Source: Ruegeria intermedia (lineage in GTDB: Bacteria > Pseudomonadota > Alphaproteobacteria > Rhodobacterales > Rhodobacteraceae). Taken from it: a stretch of DNA of 64,000 nt. The position numbers and the translations under genes were made by a program. Shown here piece after piece: positions 37,224-47,134 of the stretch; position 1 is the first letter of the stretch, and each line of letters starts with the position of its first letter. The stretch lies in contig NZ_FQVK01000008.1 in assembly GCF_900129345.1 (NCBI RefSeq), positions 79,469-143,468 of the forward strand, written 5' to 3'. The notes under the pieces are model-generated. The model ran no database searches and was not told the origin of the DNA. It saw only the letters and a list, made by a program, of their open reading frames with translations.

Positions 37224-37601
37224 TCAGTTCGCGAACCGCAGCAGCTCGGTCACCCGCGCCCGCCCCAGCTCGACCCGGCACGAGGTGATCGCGATACCCG
37301 TCCCCGATCCGCCACCATAAGACGCGCCCACCGCCTCGCATTGGGCGTCGCGATAGGCCTGCCACGCGGCCTGAGAGGCCTCGAGCGCGGTCAGCGCGAC
37401 GGTGCGCCCGGTGACCGCGTCCAGTTCCTTCGCAGCATCGGCCGCAAGACCGAAGGCCTGCACCAAAGCGGCCTCGACATTGGTTTCTGCCTGACCGACG
37501 CAGGCGCCGATCTCGACCTGCGATCCGGCATCGGTGCATTCCAACGCGGGGTCCGCGAAAACCGATGCCGGAACACATATTACTGCCCAAACCCAACGCA
37601 T
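37224..37601 (-). CDS. LprI-family (DUF1311) secreted protein
   Basis: A 125-residue protein starting MRWVWAVICVPASVFA at 37601, with AAAGGG upstream; an ATG at 37616 is less well placed. After the signal peptide come the DUF1311 hallmarks: ALECTDAGSQVEIGACVG, WQAYRDAQCEA and a third cysteine pair in ITSCRVELG. The Mycobacterium member LprI inhibits lysozyme, which gives the family its name, but most members have no proven function. Likely periplasmic with two disulfides. Confidence 0.8.
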   Translation of the reverse strand: MRWVWAVICVPASVFADPALECTDAGSQVEIGACVGQAETNVEAALVQAFGLAADAAKELDAVTGRTVALTALEASQAAWQAYRDAQCEAVGASYGGGSGTGIAITSCRVELGRARVTELLRFAN

Positions 37602-37683
37602 GGCTGACCCTTTCATCGCTGTGCACTGAAACGAACGTTAGCACGGCCGAAGGGTTTGGGCACATTTCAACCGCGCGACGCGC

Positions 37684-37851
37684 CTACAGCCCCGCCGGCG
37701 GGATGTAACAATCCTCGACGTCCAGTTTCTTGACCGGATCGTTCGGGCCGCATTGCTCACCCGTGACCGGGTAGGTGTCGGCAGATTTCTCGCAGGCACT
37801 CAGAACGGCGGCGGCGGCGAGCATGAGAACAAGAAACGGTTTGACAGTCAT
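37684..37851 (-). CDS. Small lipoprotein
   Basis: A 55-residue protein, MTVKPFLVLMLAAAAVLSAC as its leader, with a lipobox LSAC at residues 17-20, so the mature protein would be a lipid-anchored peptide of 36 residues. Two later cysteines (EQCGP, EDCYIP) may form a disulfide. GGAG lies eight bases before the ATG at 37851. Codon use looks like the neighbours. It is shorter than usual gene-calling cut-offs but well supported by signals. Function unknown. Confidence 0.7.
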   Translation of the reverse strand: MTVKPFLVLMLAAAAVLSACEKSADTYPVTGEQCGPNDPVKKLDVEDCYIPPAGL

Positions 37852-37956
37852 GGTTTGGCTCCATCGATTTGAACTGAACCGGATTGTTCAGGTTCAAGCC
37901 GCTTCGGCCTTGATACGGATCAAATCGAGACAACGACGTCGCGGAAACCTGCGTCG

Positions 37957-37982
37957 AAAAAGCTCCGCCGGATGGGCGGAGC
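37957..37982 (-). terminator. Intrinsic terminator after the IalB-like gene
   Basis: GCTCCGCC (37962-37969) pairs with GGCGGAGC (37975-37982); on the minus strand it is followed by TTTTT. It lies 26 bases beyond the stop at 38008. Confidence 0.85.
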
Positions 37983-38007
37983 CTTTGCAGCGAGCCAAGA
38001 ACGGACC

Positions 38008-38544
38008 TTACTGCTGGGTGCAGCGCTTCTCGGCCTCTTCGATGGCCGCGGTGAAGCCCAGCAGCGAAAAGGTATCCTTGGTCTGGGTGCCACGCGCCGA
38101 GCGCGCAGTCAGGACGGCCTCGGTACCGCGCTTCATCGCGGTCACGATCTTGGCGTCATCCGCGGCGCTGGCCGGCCAGGCCCATTCACCTTCGGTGAAC
38201 AGCTCGAATTCGTTGTCGTCGATCTTCAGGTTCACGGTCGATCCCGGCGCAAAGGGATACCCGCCGGTAAAGGTCACCTGCCCTTTGACATCGGCCTTGG
38301 GGCGGTAGAACACGAACAGCAGAATGTCGCTGCGCCGCACCGACACGACCCGCCCGCCGCGGGTGTTCACCGTTTCCTTGGGCGCCGAGACGCTCCAGCA
38401 CTCGGTCGGATCGTCCTCGACGAAAACGCTCCAGTCGGTCTTTGCCGCCACCCGGTTGGTGCTTGTCGCCTGCTGGGCGATTGCGGTCGTGGCCATCCCC
38501 GCCACGCAAAGGCCCGCGATCACGCGGACGAGCTTCGATCTCAT
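38008..38544 (-). CDS. Invasion-associated locus B (IalB) family protein
   Basis: A 178-residue secreted protein starting MRSKLVRVIAGLCVAGMAT at 38544 with GAGG eight bases upstream. After the signal peptide (cut near AIAQQ) the mature part matches the IalB family: TDWSVFVEDDPTECWSVSAP, then GRVVSVRRSDILLFVFYRP, then TAIEEAEKRC. Two cysteines (ECW and KRC) probably form a disulfide. Named from Bartonella invasion, the family is common in free-living alphaproteobacteria, where its role is unknown. It has its own terminator. Confidence 0.85.
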   Translation of the reverse strand: MRSKLVRVIAGLCVAGMATTAIAQQATSTNRVAAKTDWSVFVEDDPTECWSVSAPKETVNTRGGRVVSVRRSDILLFVFYRPKADVKGQVTFTGGYPFAPGSTVNLKIDDNEFELFTEGEWAWPASAADDAKIVTAMKRGTEAVLTARSARGTQTKDTFSLLGFTAAIEEAEKRCTQQ

Positions 38545-38723
38545 CTGTTCAGCCTCCTGGCTCGACCCACACCTCAACTCCACCCCGGATGGCCGCGAAC
38601 CCTGCCGGTTCGTCTGTTGCAGTTGCGCATCCGGGTGTTTGCCGACATACACACACTAACGCAGGTTTCACCACAGGCGAAAGAGCGATTGGCAGAATTT
38701 TGCGCACATTCCGGAGGGACGAC

Positions 38724-39722
38724 ATGACGCAACCCGTACCGATGACCGAGCTGTGGCGGGGACCGATGTTGGAGAGCCTTCATCTTGGCCATGCGGTGAT
38801 CTGCGACGACAGCGGCCAGATCGTGCGCAGCTGGGGCGATCCGAACGCGGTGATCTATCCGCGGTCGTCGGCCAAGATGATCCAGGCGCTGCCGCTGATC
38901 ACCTCGGGCGCGGCGGCCAAATACGGACTTGGCTCCGAGCATCTGGCGCTGGCCTGCGCCTCGCACAACGGCGCGGCGATCCATACCGAACGCGTGACCG
39001 CCTGGCTGGATCACCTGGGCCTGTCCGAGCCCGATCTGCGCTGCGGCCCGCAGGAGCCGGCCGACATGGCCGCGCGCGACGGCCTGATCCTGGCCGACGA
39101 CACGCCCTGCCAGATCCACAACAACTGCTCGGGCAAGCATTGCGGGTTCGTTACCTTGGCCCAGCACATGGGCGCAGGCCCGGAATATATCGAGATCGAC
39201 CACCCCGTGCAGCAGGCCTGCCTGTCGGCCTTCGAAGAGGCCACGGGCGAGGACAGCCCGTGTTACGGGATCGACGGCTGCTCGGCGCCCAATTTCGCCA
39301 CTTCGCTGGTGGGGCTGGCGCGGTCGATGGCGTGGTTTGCCTCGGCCGGCGACCGGTCGGACCGGGCCAGCGACGCGGCGCAGCAACTGACAGCCGCGAT
39401 GATGAAACATCCCGAACTGGTGGCCGGCGAAACCCGCGCCTGCACCGAACTGATGCGGGCGATGAACGGCCGTGCCGCGATCAAGACCGGGGCCGAGGCC
39501 GTGTTCGTGGCCATCATCCCGGAAAAGAAGATGGGCGTGGCGCTGAAGATCACCGATGGCGCCACCCGCGCCAGCGAATGCGCCATTGCCGCCATTCTCG
39601 TCAGCCTCGGCGTGCTCGAGGCCGATCACCCGGCCACGCGCAAATTCATGAACGCCACGCAATACAGCCGCCGCGGGCTGGAATGCGGCGTGATCCGCCC
39701 CGCGCCGGGTTTCCCCGGCTGA
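38724..39722 (+). CDS. L-asparaginase of the Rhizobium etli type
   Basis: A 332-residue asparaginase of the thermolabile R. etli family, unrelated to the E. coli enzymes. The active-site Ser-Lys pair is in PRSSAKMIQ, and the conserved cysteine-lysine region is NCSGKHCGFVTL with a further Cys in GIDGCSAPNFA; these bind zinc in the characterised enzyme. The start is the ATG at 38724 (MTQPVPMTELWRG) behind GGAGGGAC. It hydrolyses asparagine to aspartate and ammonia. It stands alone, converging with a YciI-like gene four bases away. Confidence 0.9.
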   Translation: MTQPVPMTELWRGPMLESLHLGHAVICDDSGQIVRSWGDPNAVIYPRSSAKMIQALPLITSGAAAKYGLGSEHLALACASHNGAAIHTERVTAWLDHLGLSEPDLRCGPQEPADMAARDGLILADDTPCQIHNNCSGKHCGFVTLAQHMGAGPEYIEIDHPVQQACLSAFEEATGEDSPCYGIDGCSAPNFATSLVGLARSMAWFASAGDRSDRASDAAQQLTAAMMKHPELVAGETRACTELMRAMNGRAAIKTGAEAVFVAIIPEKKMGVALKITDGATRASECAIAAILVSLGVLEADHPATRKFMNATQYSRRGLECGVIRPAPGFPG

Positions 39723-39725
39723 GGG

Positions 39726-40046
39726 TCACATCTCGATCTCGTGGATCTCGGCCACCTCGACCGAGCCCGAGCCGTTGACCACCATGGGGCAGCCCTTGGC
39801 CATCTCGGTGGCGGCCTCGATGCTGTCGGCCTTGACCACGGTAAAGCCCGAGGCCGGGTTCGGCCCGCCATTGTCGGCCACGCCATCGGCGCTGACGGTA
39901 TAAGACTGGCCCACCGGGTTGCCGGGAATTTCCAGCGCCGGCCCCATGTCGTGGAACCACGCGCCCCAGGCCGCCATTGTGGCTTCGATCTCGGCCGGGT
40001 CGGTCGGCGTGGTGCCACCGTGATAGACAAACAGGTACTGAGGCAT
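39726..40046 (-). CDS. YciI-family protein
   Basis: A 106-residue protein starting MPQYLFVYHGGTTPTDPAEI at 40046. The ferredoxin-like fold of the YciI/DGPF family is recognised by the YLFVYH start, the WGAWFHDMG segment with its conserved His-Asp, and the closing GSVEVAEIHEI. Such proteins often sit beside ECF sigma factors or SRPBCC genes. Here it lies just downstream of an SRPBCC-ArsR pair on the same strand, 19 bases away, so the three are one operon. Activity unknown. Confidence 0.8.
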   Translation of the reverse strand: MPQYLFVYHGGTTPTDPAEIEATMAAWGAWFHDMGPALEIPGNPVGQSYTVSADGVADNGGPNPASGFTVVKADSIEAATEMAKGCPMVVNGSGSVEVAEIHEIEM

Positions 40047-40065
40047 TTTCTGGTCTCCCTTTTGG

Positions 40066-40503
40066 TCAGACGGGTTGGGCAAGCCGGGCTTCCAGCTTGC
40101 GCAGCGACGAGGTCCAGCCTCGTTCATGGTTGGCCGAGACGTCGTCATCGCCCAGATCGCGGTGATCGAGGATCAGGCGCGCGCCGGTGCTGGTCGGCTC
40201 GACCGCCAGCGTCACATGGCTCTCGGCGCCGCGCCGGTCGTCGTCGTCATGCCAGCCCCAGGTGAACCCGACCGAGTTCGGCGGGTCCACATGAGTCACA
40301 TGCCCGGACACCTTGAACCGCTGCCCGTCGCCATTGACCATGACCGAATACCACGGCCCAGGGCGCGAGAAATCCAGATCGTGTTCCGGCACCTCGACCC
40401 CTTCGGGCCCCCACCATTGCAACAATCTGGTTCCGTCGCTGATCCAGGCGAACAGCGTTTCGGCGCTGACGGGAAAGTCACGCACCAGCTTCAGGTCGGC
40501 CAT
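40066..40503 (-). CDS. SRPBCC/AHSA1-domain protein
   Basis: A 145-residue protein starting MADLKLVRDFPVSAETLFAW at 40503. The AHSA1-like hydrophobic-pocket fold is recognised by FPVSAETLFAWISDGTRLLQWWGP, FKVSGHVTHVDPPNSVGFTWG and ERGWTSSLRKLEARL. It overlaps the end of the ArsR-family regulator by 13 bases, which makes co-translation certain to occur in the same transcript. ArsR-AHSA1 pairs are widespread; the ligand bound in the cavity is unknown. Confidence 0.85.
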   Translation of the reverse strand: MADLKLVRDFPVSAETLFAWISDGTRLLQWWGPEGVEVPEHDLDFSRPGPWYSVMVNGDGQRFKVSGHVTHVDPPNSVGFTWGWHDDDDRRGAESHVTLAVEPTSTGARLILDHRDLGDDDVSANHERGWTSSLRKLEARLAQPV

Positions 40504-40820
40504 GTGGGGTCCTCCTGCAGAATGTCGCCCAGGCGGTCCAGGCTGGCCTCCCAGAACTGGCGTTTCGAGATGGTCCATTCGGCAATCGCCCGCAGCCCCT
40601 CGGGGCGGATCGAATAGATACGCTGGGTGCCGTTGACGCGCTGATTTACCAGCCCGGCCTGCCGCAGCACCTTCAGGTGCCGGGAAATGGCCGCACCGGA
40701 CATGCCCTTGCCCCGGGCAAGGTCGCCTGCGGGCAGTTCGCCCTGATCCATCAGTTGTTCAACGATCGTGAATCGGGTCGGGTCGGACAGGGCCGAAAAG
40801 GCATCGAGCAGCGTGTTCAT
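40491..40820 (-). CDS. ArsR-family transcriptional repressor
   Basis: A 109-residue winged-helix repressor (LDAFSALSDPTRFTIVEQLM, SGAAISRHLKVLRQAGLV, the beta-wing QRVNGTQRIYSI). It lacks the cysteine metal-binding box ELCVCDL of arsenic or cadmium sensors, so it belongs to the SdpR-like group that travels with AHSA1 genes. A perfect inverted repeat lies ten bases before its start and is the obvious autoregulatory site. First gene of an operon with the SRPBCC and YciI genes. Confidence 0.88.
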   Translation of the reverse strand: MNTLLDAFSALSDPTRFTIVEQLMDQGELPAGDLARGKGMSGAAISRHLKVLRQAGLVNQRVNGTQRIYSIRPEGLRAIAEWTISKRQFWEASLDRLGDILQEDPTWPT

Positions 40821-40829
40821 GTCCGTTGA

Positions 40830-40845
40830 TTAACATGAATGTTAA
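40830..40845. promoter_or_regulatory. Operator candidate of the ArsR-family repressor
   Basis: TTAACATGAATGTTAA: perfect seven-base inverted repeat with a two-base spacer, ten bases upstream of the repressor ATG. AT-rich against a GC-rich background. Confidence 0.65.
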
Positions 40846-40870
40846 ACAATGAAAACCCGAAACCGTCGGA

Positions 40871-41749
40871 TCAGCCCAGCGCGAATTCCGATCGGGCATA
40901 CCCCTGCAGATACAGCAGCGCGGTCAGGTCGCCATGGTTGATGCGCACGTCGCATTGCGCCGCGACCGAGGGTTTGGCGTGCAGGGCCACGCCCGTCCCG
41001 GCACGCTCCAGCATGCCCAGGTCATTCGCCCCGTCGCCCACGGCGATCACCTCGGCCTCGGAAATGCCCAGACGGGCGGTGATCTGTTCCAGCGCCTCGA
41101 CCTTGGCCTGACGGCCCAGGATCGGGCGCTGCACGTCACCGGTCAGCTTGCCGTCGGCGGCCAGCAGCGTGTTGGCGCGGTTCTCGTCAAAGCCCAGCAG
41201 CTCGGCCACGCGGGCCGTGAACGCGGTGAACCCGCCCGAGACTAGCGCGGCATAGCCACCATTGGCCCGCATCGTCGCAACCAGTTCGCGGCCGCCCGGC
41301 ATCAGGGTGATCCGCTGGTTCAGCACCCGGTCGATCACCGACACGTCCAGCCCCTTCAGCAGGCCCACCCGCTCGGTCAGCGCGCCTTCGAAATCCAGCT
41401 CGCCATTCATGGCGCGGGCGGTGATCTCCTTGACCCGCTCGCCCACCCCGGCCTCGTCGGCCAGTTCGTCGATGCATTCCTGCTGGATCATCGTGCTGTC
41501 CATGTCGGCCAGCAGCATCTTCTTGCGGCGGCCCTCGGCCGGCTGCACCACCAGATCGACGCCCAGTTTCTGCAGGTCAGCCCAGACATCCCAACGGTTT
41601 TCCGGAACCGTCGGCAGGGCAAATTCGGCCGCCTCGTCGGGGCTCAGCCATTGAATGTCGCCCCCGCCCCAGGCGTTGCGCAACGCGTCGATCAGCGCCC
41701 CGTCCAGCGACGGCGTCTTGGGGTTGGTCAACAGGGTGGCAACGTACAT
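40871..41749 (-). CDS. serB: Phosphoserine phosphatase
   Basis: A 292-residue HAD phosphatase that makes serine from phosphoserine. The nucleophile motif is LLADMDSTMIQ (DxDxT) at about residues 82-86, motif II is LVSGGFTAF, and the metal site is VIAVGDGANDLGML. An N-terminal domain of about 75 residues precedes it, as in alphaproteobacterial SerB. The start is ATG 41749 (MYVATLLTNPK). serA and serC lie 10 kb away in the same window, so all three serine steps are near one another but not in one operon. Confidence 0.94.
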   Translation of the reverse strand: MYVATLLTNPKTPSLDGALIDALRNAWGGGDIQWLSPDEAAEFALPTVPENRWDVWADLQKLGVDLVVQPAEGRRKKMLLADMDSTMIQQECIDELADEAGVGERVKEITARAMNGELDFEGALTERVGLLKGLDVSVIDRVLNQRITLMPGGRELVATMRANGGYAALVSGGFTAFTARVAELLGFDENRANTLLAADGKLTGDVQRPILGRQAKVEALEQITARLGISEAEVIAVGDGANDLGMLERAGTGVALHAKPSVAAQCDVRINHGDLTALLYLQGYARSEFALG

Positions 41750-41821
41750 CTTGATCCTCCGGCAGCCTGCCCTGCGCATATCGCAGGCGCAGCATTTCCG
41801 CCAGAGGCCAATTCCGCGCCG

Positions 41822-43504
41822 CTAGCCCAGAATGCCCGGCAGGCGCAGCCCGTGTTCGCGGGCGCAATCCTTTGCGATGTCATACCCCGCATCCGCATGG
41901 CGCCACACGCCCGAGGCCGGATCGTTCCACAACACCCGCTCAAGCCGCCGCGCGGCGTCCTCGGTGCCGTCGGCGCAGATCACCACGCCGGCATGCTGGC
42001 TGAAGCCCATGCCGACCCCGCCGCCATGATGCAGCGACACCCAGGTCGCGCCGCTGGCGGTGTTGATCAACGCGTTCAGCAGCGGCCAGTCCGACACGGC
42101 GTCGGACCCGTCCAGCATCGCCTCGGTCTCGCGGTTGGGGCTGGCGACCGAACCGCTGTCGAGGTGGTCGCGTCCGATGACGACAGGTGCGCTCAGCTCT
42201 CCATTCGCGACCATCTCGTTGAAGGCCAGACCCGCGCGGTGCCGGTCGCCCAGCCCGATCCAGCAGATCCGCGCGGGCAGGCCCTGAAACGCGATCCGGT
42301 CACGGGCCATGTCCAACCAACGATGCAGGTGCTCGTTCTCGGGGAACAGCTCTTTCATCTTGGCATCGGTCTTGTAGATATCTTCGGGGTCGCCCGACAG
42401 CGCGCACCAACGAAACGGGCCGATACCGCGGCAGAACAGCGGGCGGATATAGGCCGGGACGAAACCGGGAAAGGCAAAGGCGTTCTCAAGCCCCTCGTCC
42501 TGCGCGACCTGACGGATGTTGTTGCCATAGTCCAGCGTCGGCACGCCCGCGTTCCAGAAATCGACCATCGCCGCGACATGCTGCTTCATCGAGGCCCGCG
42601 CGGCCTTTTCCACCGCCTTAGGGTCTGTTTCTCGCTTTTCACGCCACTGGGCCAGGGTCCAGCCCAGCGGCAGATACCCGTTGATCGGGTCATGGGCGCT
42701 GGTCTGGTCGGTCACGATGTCGGGGCGCATTCCGCCCGCGGCCATGCGGCGGTAGATCTCGGGAAAGATCTCGGCCGCATTGCCCAGCAGACCCACGGAC
42801 TTCGCCTCGCCCGCCTTCGTCCAGCGGTCGATCATGGCCAACGCCTCGTCCAGCGTTTCGGCCTTTTCATCCAGGTATTTGGTGCGCAGGCGGAAATCGA
42901 TGCTGTCGGGGTTGCATTCCACCGCCAGACAGCAGGCCCCGGCGAAGACTGCGGCCAGGGGCTGTGCTCCGCCCATGCCGCCCAGCCCACCGGTCAGGAT
43001 CCATCGGCCGGTCAGGTCGCCGCGATAGTGCTGCCGCCCGGCCTCGGCGAAGGTTTCATAGGTGCCCTGAACGATGCCCTGCGTGCCGATATAGATCCAC
43101 GACCCGGCCGTCATCTGGCCGTACATCATCAGGCCCTTCCGATCCAATTCGTTGAAATGGTCCCAGGTCGCCCAATGCGGCACGAGGTTGGAATTGGCGA
43201 TCAGCACCCGCGGCGCGTCCTTGTGCGTGCGGATGATCGCCACCGGCTTGCCGGACTGCACGATCAGGGTCTCGTCGGTCTCGAGATCCTTCAAACTGGC
43301 AACAATAGTGTCGAAATCCTTCCAGGTCCGCGCCGCGCGGCCGATGCCGCCATAGACCACCAATTCGTGCGGGTTTTCGGCCACGTCGGGGTGCAGGTTG
43401 TTCATCAGCATCCGCAACGGGGCCTCGGTCAGCCAGCTTTTGGCGTTCAACTCGGGACCGGTCGGCGGAAAGACGTCACGGGTGTTCTTGCGCGGGTCAC
43501 TCAT
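41822..43504 (-). CDS. hutU: Urocanate hydratase
   Basis: A 560-residue NAD-containing enzyme that converts urocanate to imidazolonepropionate, the second step of histidine breakdown. Full family length with the N-terminal [20 protein letters not shown], the NAD-binding region [13 protein letters not shown], and the conserved C-terminal [13 protein letters not shown] with an active-site segment [15 protein letters not shown]. It overlaps hutG by ATGA and is the last gene of the operon hutI-H-G-U. Confidence 0.96.
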   Translation of the reverse strand: MSDPRKNTRDVFPPTGPELNAKSWLTEAPLRMLMNNLHPDVAENPHELVVYGGIGRAARTWKDFDTIVASLKDLETDETLIVQSGKPVAIIRTHKDAPRVLIANSNLVPHWATWDHFNELDRKGLMMYGQMTAGSWIYIGTQGIVQGTYETFAEAGRQHYRGDLTGRWILTGGLGGMGGAQPLAAVFAGACCLAVECNPDSIDFRLRTKYLDEKAETLDEALAMIDRWTKAGEAKSVGLLGNAAEIFPEIYRRMAAGGMRPDIVTDQTSAHDPINGYLPLGWTLAQWREKRETDPKAVEKAARASMKQHVAAMVDFWNAGVPTLDYGNNIRQVAQDEGLENAFAFPGFVPAYIRPLFCRGIGPFRWCALSGDPEDIYKTDAKMKELFPENEHLHRWLDMARDRIAFQGLPARICWIGLGDRHRAGLAFNEMVANGELSAPVVIGRDHLDSGSVASPNRETEAMLDGSDAVSDWPLLNALINTASGATWVSLHHGGGVGMGFSQHAGVVICADGTEDAARRLERVLWNDPASGVWRHADAGYDIAKDCAREHGLRLPGILG

Positions 43505-44316
43505 TTCGGGGCTCCTTTTTCGGCCAGCGCGCCCGACAGGGCCAGGGCGCGCAGGCGGTCAAGCATCTCTTGCAGGTGCGGGCGCAGGCGTTCGGCCCGG
43601 TCCGCGCGCCAGGGCCAGGGCGGCCTCTCGTCCATATAGGCGCGTTGGGCGATCTCCATCTGGATCGCATGTATGCCCTTGTCCGGGCAGCCGTAGTTCC
43701 GGGTGGTCCAGCCGCCCTTGAACCGGCCGTTCAGCACCGCGGCACAGCCCGACGCCCGGGCCACGGCGTCCACCGCCTGCGCGATCTCGGGTGCGCAGGT
43801 GGTGCCGTCATTGGTGCCCGTGTTGAAGACCGGCAGTTCTCCGTCGAACAGGAAGGGGATCCGCGACCGGATCGAGTGGCAGTCGAACAGGATCGCCACG
43901 CCATGCCTGGCCCGCACCCGCTCCAATTCTTCCTGCAACGCGGCGTGGTAGGGGGCGTGGAACTCTCTGCGCCTCTCCTCGATTTCATCTTCCGACGGCT
44001 CCTGCCCTTCCAGCCATATGGGTTGCCCGTCGAAATCGGTCAGCGGCACCAGGGTCGTCGTGTTCTGCCCCGGATAGAGCGACTGACCTGCGGGGTCACG
44101 ATTGGCGTCGACAACATAACGGTGCACGCGGGACTGGACCACCGTCGCATCGCCCGAAAGCCCTTTATAGAGTCTGTTTATGTGCCAATCCGTGTCGGCC
44201 AACGCCCGGCCGGTCTGGTTCAGGCGCGCATGGATCTCCTCGGGCACGACGGTTCCACCATGGGGCTGGCCCAGCACGATCGGGCCCTGCCCCCGCTGCA
44301 CCTCGACCACGGTCAT
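43501..44316 (-). CDS. hutG: N-formylglutamate deformylase
   Basis: A 271-residue zinc amidohydrolase that releases formate and glutamate from N-formylglutamate. Typical FGase segments are [44 protein letters not shown] and GWTTRNYG, which carry metal-binding His/Glu residues. It starts at 44316, overlapping hutH by ATGA; a long frame reaching 45600 is an artefact of reading through hutH. Together with hutF it shows that this strain uses the five-step histidine route, in which formiminoglutamate is first deiminated to formylglutamate. Confidence 0.94.
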   Translation of the reverse strand: MTVVEVQRGQGPIVLGQPHGGTVVPEEIHARLNQTGRALADTDWHINRLYKGLSGDATVVQSRVHRYVVDANRDPAGQSLYPGQNTTTLVPLTDFDGQPIWLEGQEPSEDEIEERRREFHAPYHAALQEELERVRARHGVAILFDCHSIRSRIPFLFDGELPVFNTGTNDGTTCAPEIAQAVDAVARASGCAAVLNGRFKGGWTTRNYGCPDKGIHAIQMEIAQRAYMDERPPWPWRADRAERLRPHLQEMLDRLRALALSGALAEKGAPK

Positions 44317-45851
44317 GCCGTCACCTCCGGCAGCGGTACGCCCAGCGCCTCCAGGATCGCGCCGCTCGCCACAAGATCCTTGGCCTGCTGCAATTCCGGG
44401 GCCAGGTACCGGTCCTCGGCCAAGGGCGGGATGTCGGCGCGCAGCCGCGCAATCACCCGCTGCAGGGGCGCGCTGGTGACCAGCGGGGCGCGGAACTCGA
44501 CGCCCTGGGCAGCGCAGAGCAGTTCGATCCCCAGAATGTAGTTCAGGTTTTCCACCATGCGCGTCAGACGCCGCGCCCCGTGGGCGGCCATCGAGACGTG
44601 ATCTTCCTGGTTGGCCGAGGTGGGCGTGCTGTCGGTGACGCAGGGGTTGGCCAGATGCTTGTTCTCGCTCATCAGCGCGGCGGTCGTGACCTCGGCGATC
44701 ATGAATCCGGAATTCAAGCCCGGATCGGGGGTCAGGAATGGCGGCAGATCGAAGCTGAGCGTCGGATCCACCATCAGTGCGATCCGGCGTTGCGCGATGG
44801 CGCCGATCTCGGACAGGGCCAGCGCGATCATGTCGGCGGCAAATCCCACCGGTTCGGCGTGAAAATTGCCGCCCGAGACGATCATGTCGGGATCGGACAG
44901 CACCAGCGGGTTGTCGGTGGCCGCGTTGGCCTCGGTCTGCAGGGTGGCGGCGGCCTGCCGGATCACGTCCATCGCGGCACCGGTGACCTGCGGCTGGCAG
45001 CGGATGCAATACGGGTCCTGCACGCGGCTGTCGCCCTCGCGATGGCTTTCGCGGATTTCCGAACCCTGCAGCACGGCGCGCATGGCGCTGGCGGCCTCGA
45101 TCTGGCCGCGATGGCCCCGCAGAGCATGGATCTCGGGCTGCAGCGGCGCGGTGGAGCCCATGATGGCATCGGTCGATACGGCCGAAACGACCAGCGCGTT
45201 CTGCGCCGCGCACCATCCCTCGAACAGGCCCGCCAAGGCGTAGGCCGTCGAGAACTGAGTGCCGTTGATGAAGGCCAGCCCCTCTTTCGGCCCCAGTTGA
45301 ACAGGCTCTAACCCGGCCATTTTCAAGGCATGGGCGCCCGGCATGACCGTACCGTTCAGCTCGGCTTCGCCTTCGCCGATGACCACCGCCGTCATGTGGG
45401 CCAGCGGCGCCAGATCGCCCGAGGCCCCCACCGAGCCCTGCGCCGGGATCACCGGGGTCACGCCACGGGCCAGCATCTGTTGCAGCAGGTCCACCAGCGC
45501 CCACCGCACCCCGGATGCGCCGCGCCCGAAAGACAACAGCTTGAGCGCCATCATCAGGCGCGCCAACCGCCGCGGCACCGCCGGGCCGACCCCGCAGCAA
45601 TGGCTGAGGATCAAATTGCGCTGCAGCGCCGAGGTGTCCCTGGCCGCGATCTTGAGGCTGGCCAGCTTGCCGAACCCGGTATTCACGCCATAGACGGGCT
45701 GGTCACCGGCGGCGGCCTCGGCGATGCGGGCGGCGGCGGCCTCGACAGCCGGGCGGCAGCTATGATCCAGAACCACCGGCGTTTCGTTCCAGTAGATCTC
45801 CGCCAGTTGGGCCAGCGAAACCTGCCCCGGAACCAAGGTCAGAGCGCTCAT
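44313..45851 (-). CDS. hutH: Histidine ammonia-lyase
   Basis: A 512-residue enzyme that turns histidine into urocanate and ammonia. The self-forming MIO cofactor arises from the Ala-Ser-Gly in [12 protein letters not shown]. The substrate regions [25 protein letters not shown] and [12 protein letters not shown] match the family. The start at 45851 ([15 protein letters not shown]) overlaps hutI by ATGA. First committed step of the operon-encoded pathway. Confidence 0.97.
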   Translation of the reverse strand: MSALTLVPGQVSLAQLAEIYWNETPVVLDHSCRPAVEAAAARIAEAAAGDQPVYGVNTGFGKLASLKIAARDTSALQRNLILSHCCGVGPAVPRRLARLMMALKLLSFGRGASGVRWALVDLLQQMLARGVTPVIPAQGSVGASGDLAPLAHMTAVVIGEGEAELNGTVMPGAHALKMAGLEPVQLGPKEGLAFINGTQFSTAYALAGLFEGWCAAQNALVVSAVSTDAIMGSTAPLQPEIHALRGHRGQIEAASAMRAVLQGSEIRESHREGDSRVQDPYCIRCQPQVTGAAMDVIRQAAATLQTEANAATDNPLVLSDPDMIVSGGNFHAEPVGFAADMIALALSEIGAIAQRRIALMVDPTLSFDLPPFLTPDPGLNSGFMIAEVTTAALMSENKHLANPCVTDSTPTSANQEDHVSMAAHGARRLTRMVENLNYILGIELLCAAQGVEFRAPLVTSAPLQRVIARLRADIPPLAEDRYLAPELQQAKDLVASGAILEALGVPLPEVTA

Positions 45852-47053
45852 GCCTCCCCTCCGAAAATGCGCGCGTGCAGCGGGTTGAACCCGATCCGAT
45901 AGGCCAGCTCGGCCGGGTGGGAGACGTCCCACACGGCCAGATCCGCCCGTTGGCCCGGCGCGATCGTGCCGGCATCGGTCAGCCCAAGCGCGCGGGCGGC
46001 ATTGCGGGTGACTCCGGCCAGCGCCTCGGCCGGGGTCATGCCAAACAGGGTGCAGCCCATGTTCATCGTCAGCAGCAGCGACGTCAGCGGCGAGGACCCC
46101 GGGTTGCAATCGGTGGCCAGGGCCATCGAAACCCCGGCCTTGCGGAACAGGTCAATGGGCGGGGCCTGCGTTTCCCGCAGCGTGTAGAACGCGCCGGGGA
46201 GCAGAACCGCGGTCGTTCCGGCTTCGGCCATGGCAGCCACCCCGGCGGCGTCCACATATTCGACGTGATCGGCCGACAAGGCGCCATAGGACGCCGCCAG
46301 CCGGGCCCCGCCCAGGTTCGACAATTGCTCGGCATGCAGCTTGACCGGCAACCCCAGGTCACGCGCGGCGTCGAACACCCGCGCGACCTGAGCCGTATCG
46401 AAGGCGATGCCCTCGCAGAACCCGTCGACCGCGTCGACCAACCCCTCGGCATGGGCCGCACGCAGGGTCGGGATGCAGACCGTGTCGATATAGGCGTCCG
46501 CGCGCCCGGTGTATTCGGGCGGGACCGCATGCGCGCCCAGAAAGCTGGTCACCACCCGAACCGGGCGCAGCTGCGGGATCTGACGCGCCACGCGCAACAT
46601 GCGCAGCTCCGCCTCGGGTTCCAGCCCATAGCCCGATTTGATCTCGATGCAGGTCACCGCTTCGGCGATCAGGGCATCGACGCGGGGCAAGGCGGTGTCC
46701 AGCAGTTCCTGCTGGCTGGCCGCGCGGGTGGCCGCCACCGTGGACAGGATACCGCCACCGGCCCCGGCGATATCGGCGTAAGAGGCACCGTTCAGACGCA
46801 TCTCGAACTCGACGGCGCGATTGCCGCCAAACACGACATGGGTGTGCGGGTCGATCAGGCCCGGCGTGATCAGGCGGTCACGGTAGTCGATGACCGGGCC
46901 GGCCTGTTGCGCCAACGGGTCCTGCCAAGACCCCACCCAGTCGATCCGGTCGCCACTCAGCACGATGGCGGCATCCTCGATCAGGCCATAGGGCGGCGCG
47001 CCCTCGGCCATGGTCGCAACATGCTGACAGCGGAGGACGGTTTTTTCGGCCAT
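45848..47053 (-). CDS. hutI: Imidazolonepropionase
   Basis: A 401-residue amidohydrolase that opens the imidazolone ring to formiminoglutamate. Metal site [10 protein letters not shown], then [16 protein letters not shown], the [14 protein letters not shown] segment, and the catalytic Asp in [12 protein letters not shown] are all present. It is the first gene of the minus-strand hut operon and diverges from hutF across 81 bases holding a CGTATACG palindrome. Confidence 0.96.
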   Translation of the reverse strand: MAEKTVLRCQHVATMAEGAPPYGLIEDAAIVLSGDRIDWVGSWQDPLAQQAGPVIDYRDRLITPGLIDPHTHVVFGGNRAVEFEMRLNGASYADIAGAGGGILSTVAATRAASQQELLDTALPRVDALIAEAVTCIEIKSGYGLEPEAELRMLRVARQIPQLRPVRVVTSFLGAHAVPPEYTGRADAYIDTVCIPTLRAAHAEGLVDAVDGFCEGIAFDTAQVARVFDAARDLGLPVKLHAEQLSNLGGARLAASYGALSADHVEYVDAAGVAAMAEAGTTAVLLPGAFYTLRETQAPPIDLFRKAGVSMALATDCNPGSSPLTSLLLTMNMGCTLFGMTPAEALAGVTRNAARALGLTDAGTIAPGQRADLAVWDVSHPAELAYRIGFNPLHARIFGGEA

Positions 47054-47090
47054 GGCGATTCTTTTGGACTCCCGTTGCGGTTTGTTTTTT

Positions 47091-47098
47091 CGTATACG
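47091..47098. promoter_or_regulatory. Palindrome in the hutI-hutF intergenic region
   Basis: CGTATACG, centred between the two divergent hut genes, about 38 bases from each start. HutC of other proteobacteria binds sites with a TATA centre flanked by GT/AC; this is a plausible, but short, candidate. Confidence 0.45.
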
Positions 47099-47134
47099 GG
47101 TAAGAACCTAAAGTCTACACATATTGAGCGCAGC

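Noticed and set aside
42064..42071. TTGATCAA inside hutU
   Set aside because: Same core as the putrescine operators but inside a coding region and lacking the flanking TTGGAT; likely chance.
43501..45600. 699-codon open frame on the minus strand
   Set aside because: Only 43501-44316 (hutG) is real; the rest reads hutH in a wrong frame.
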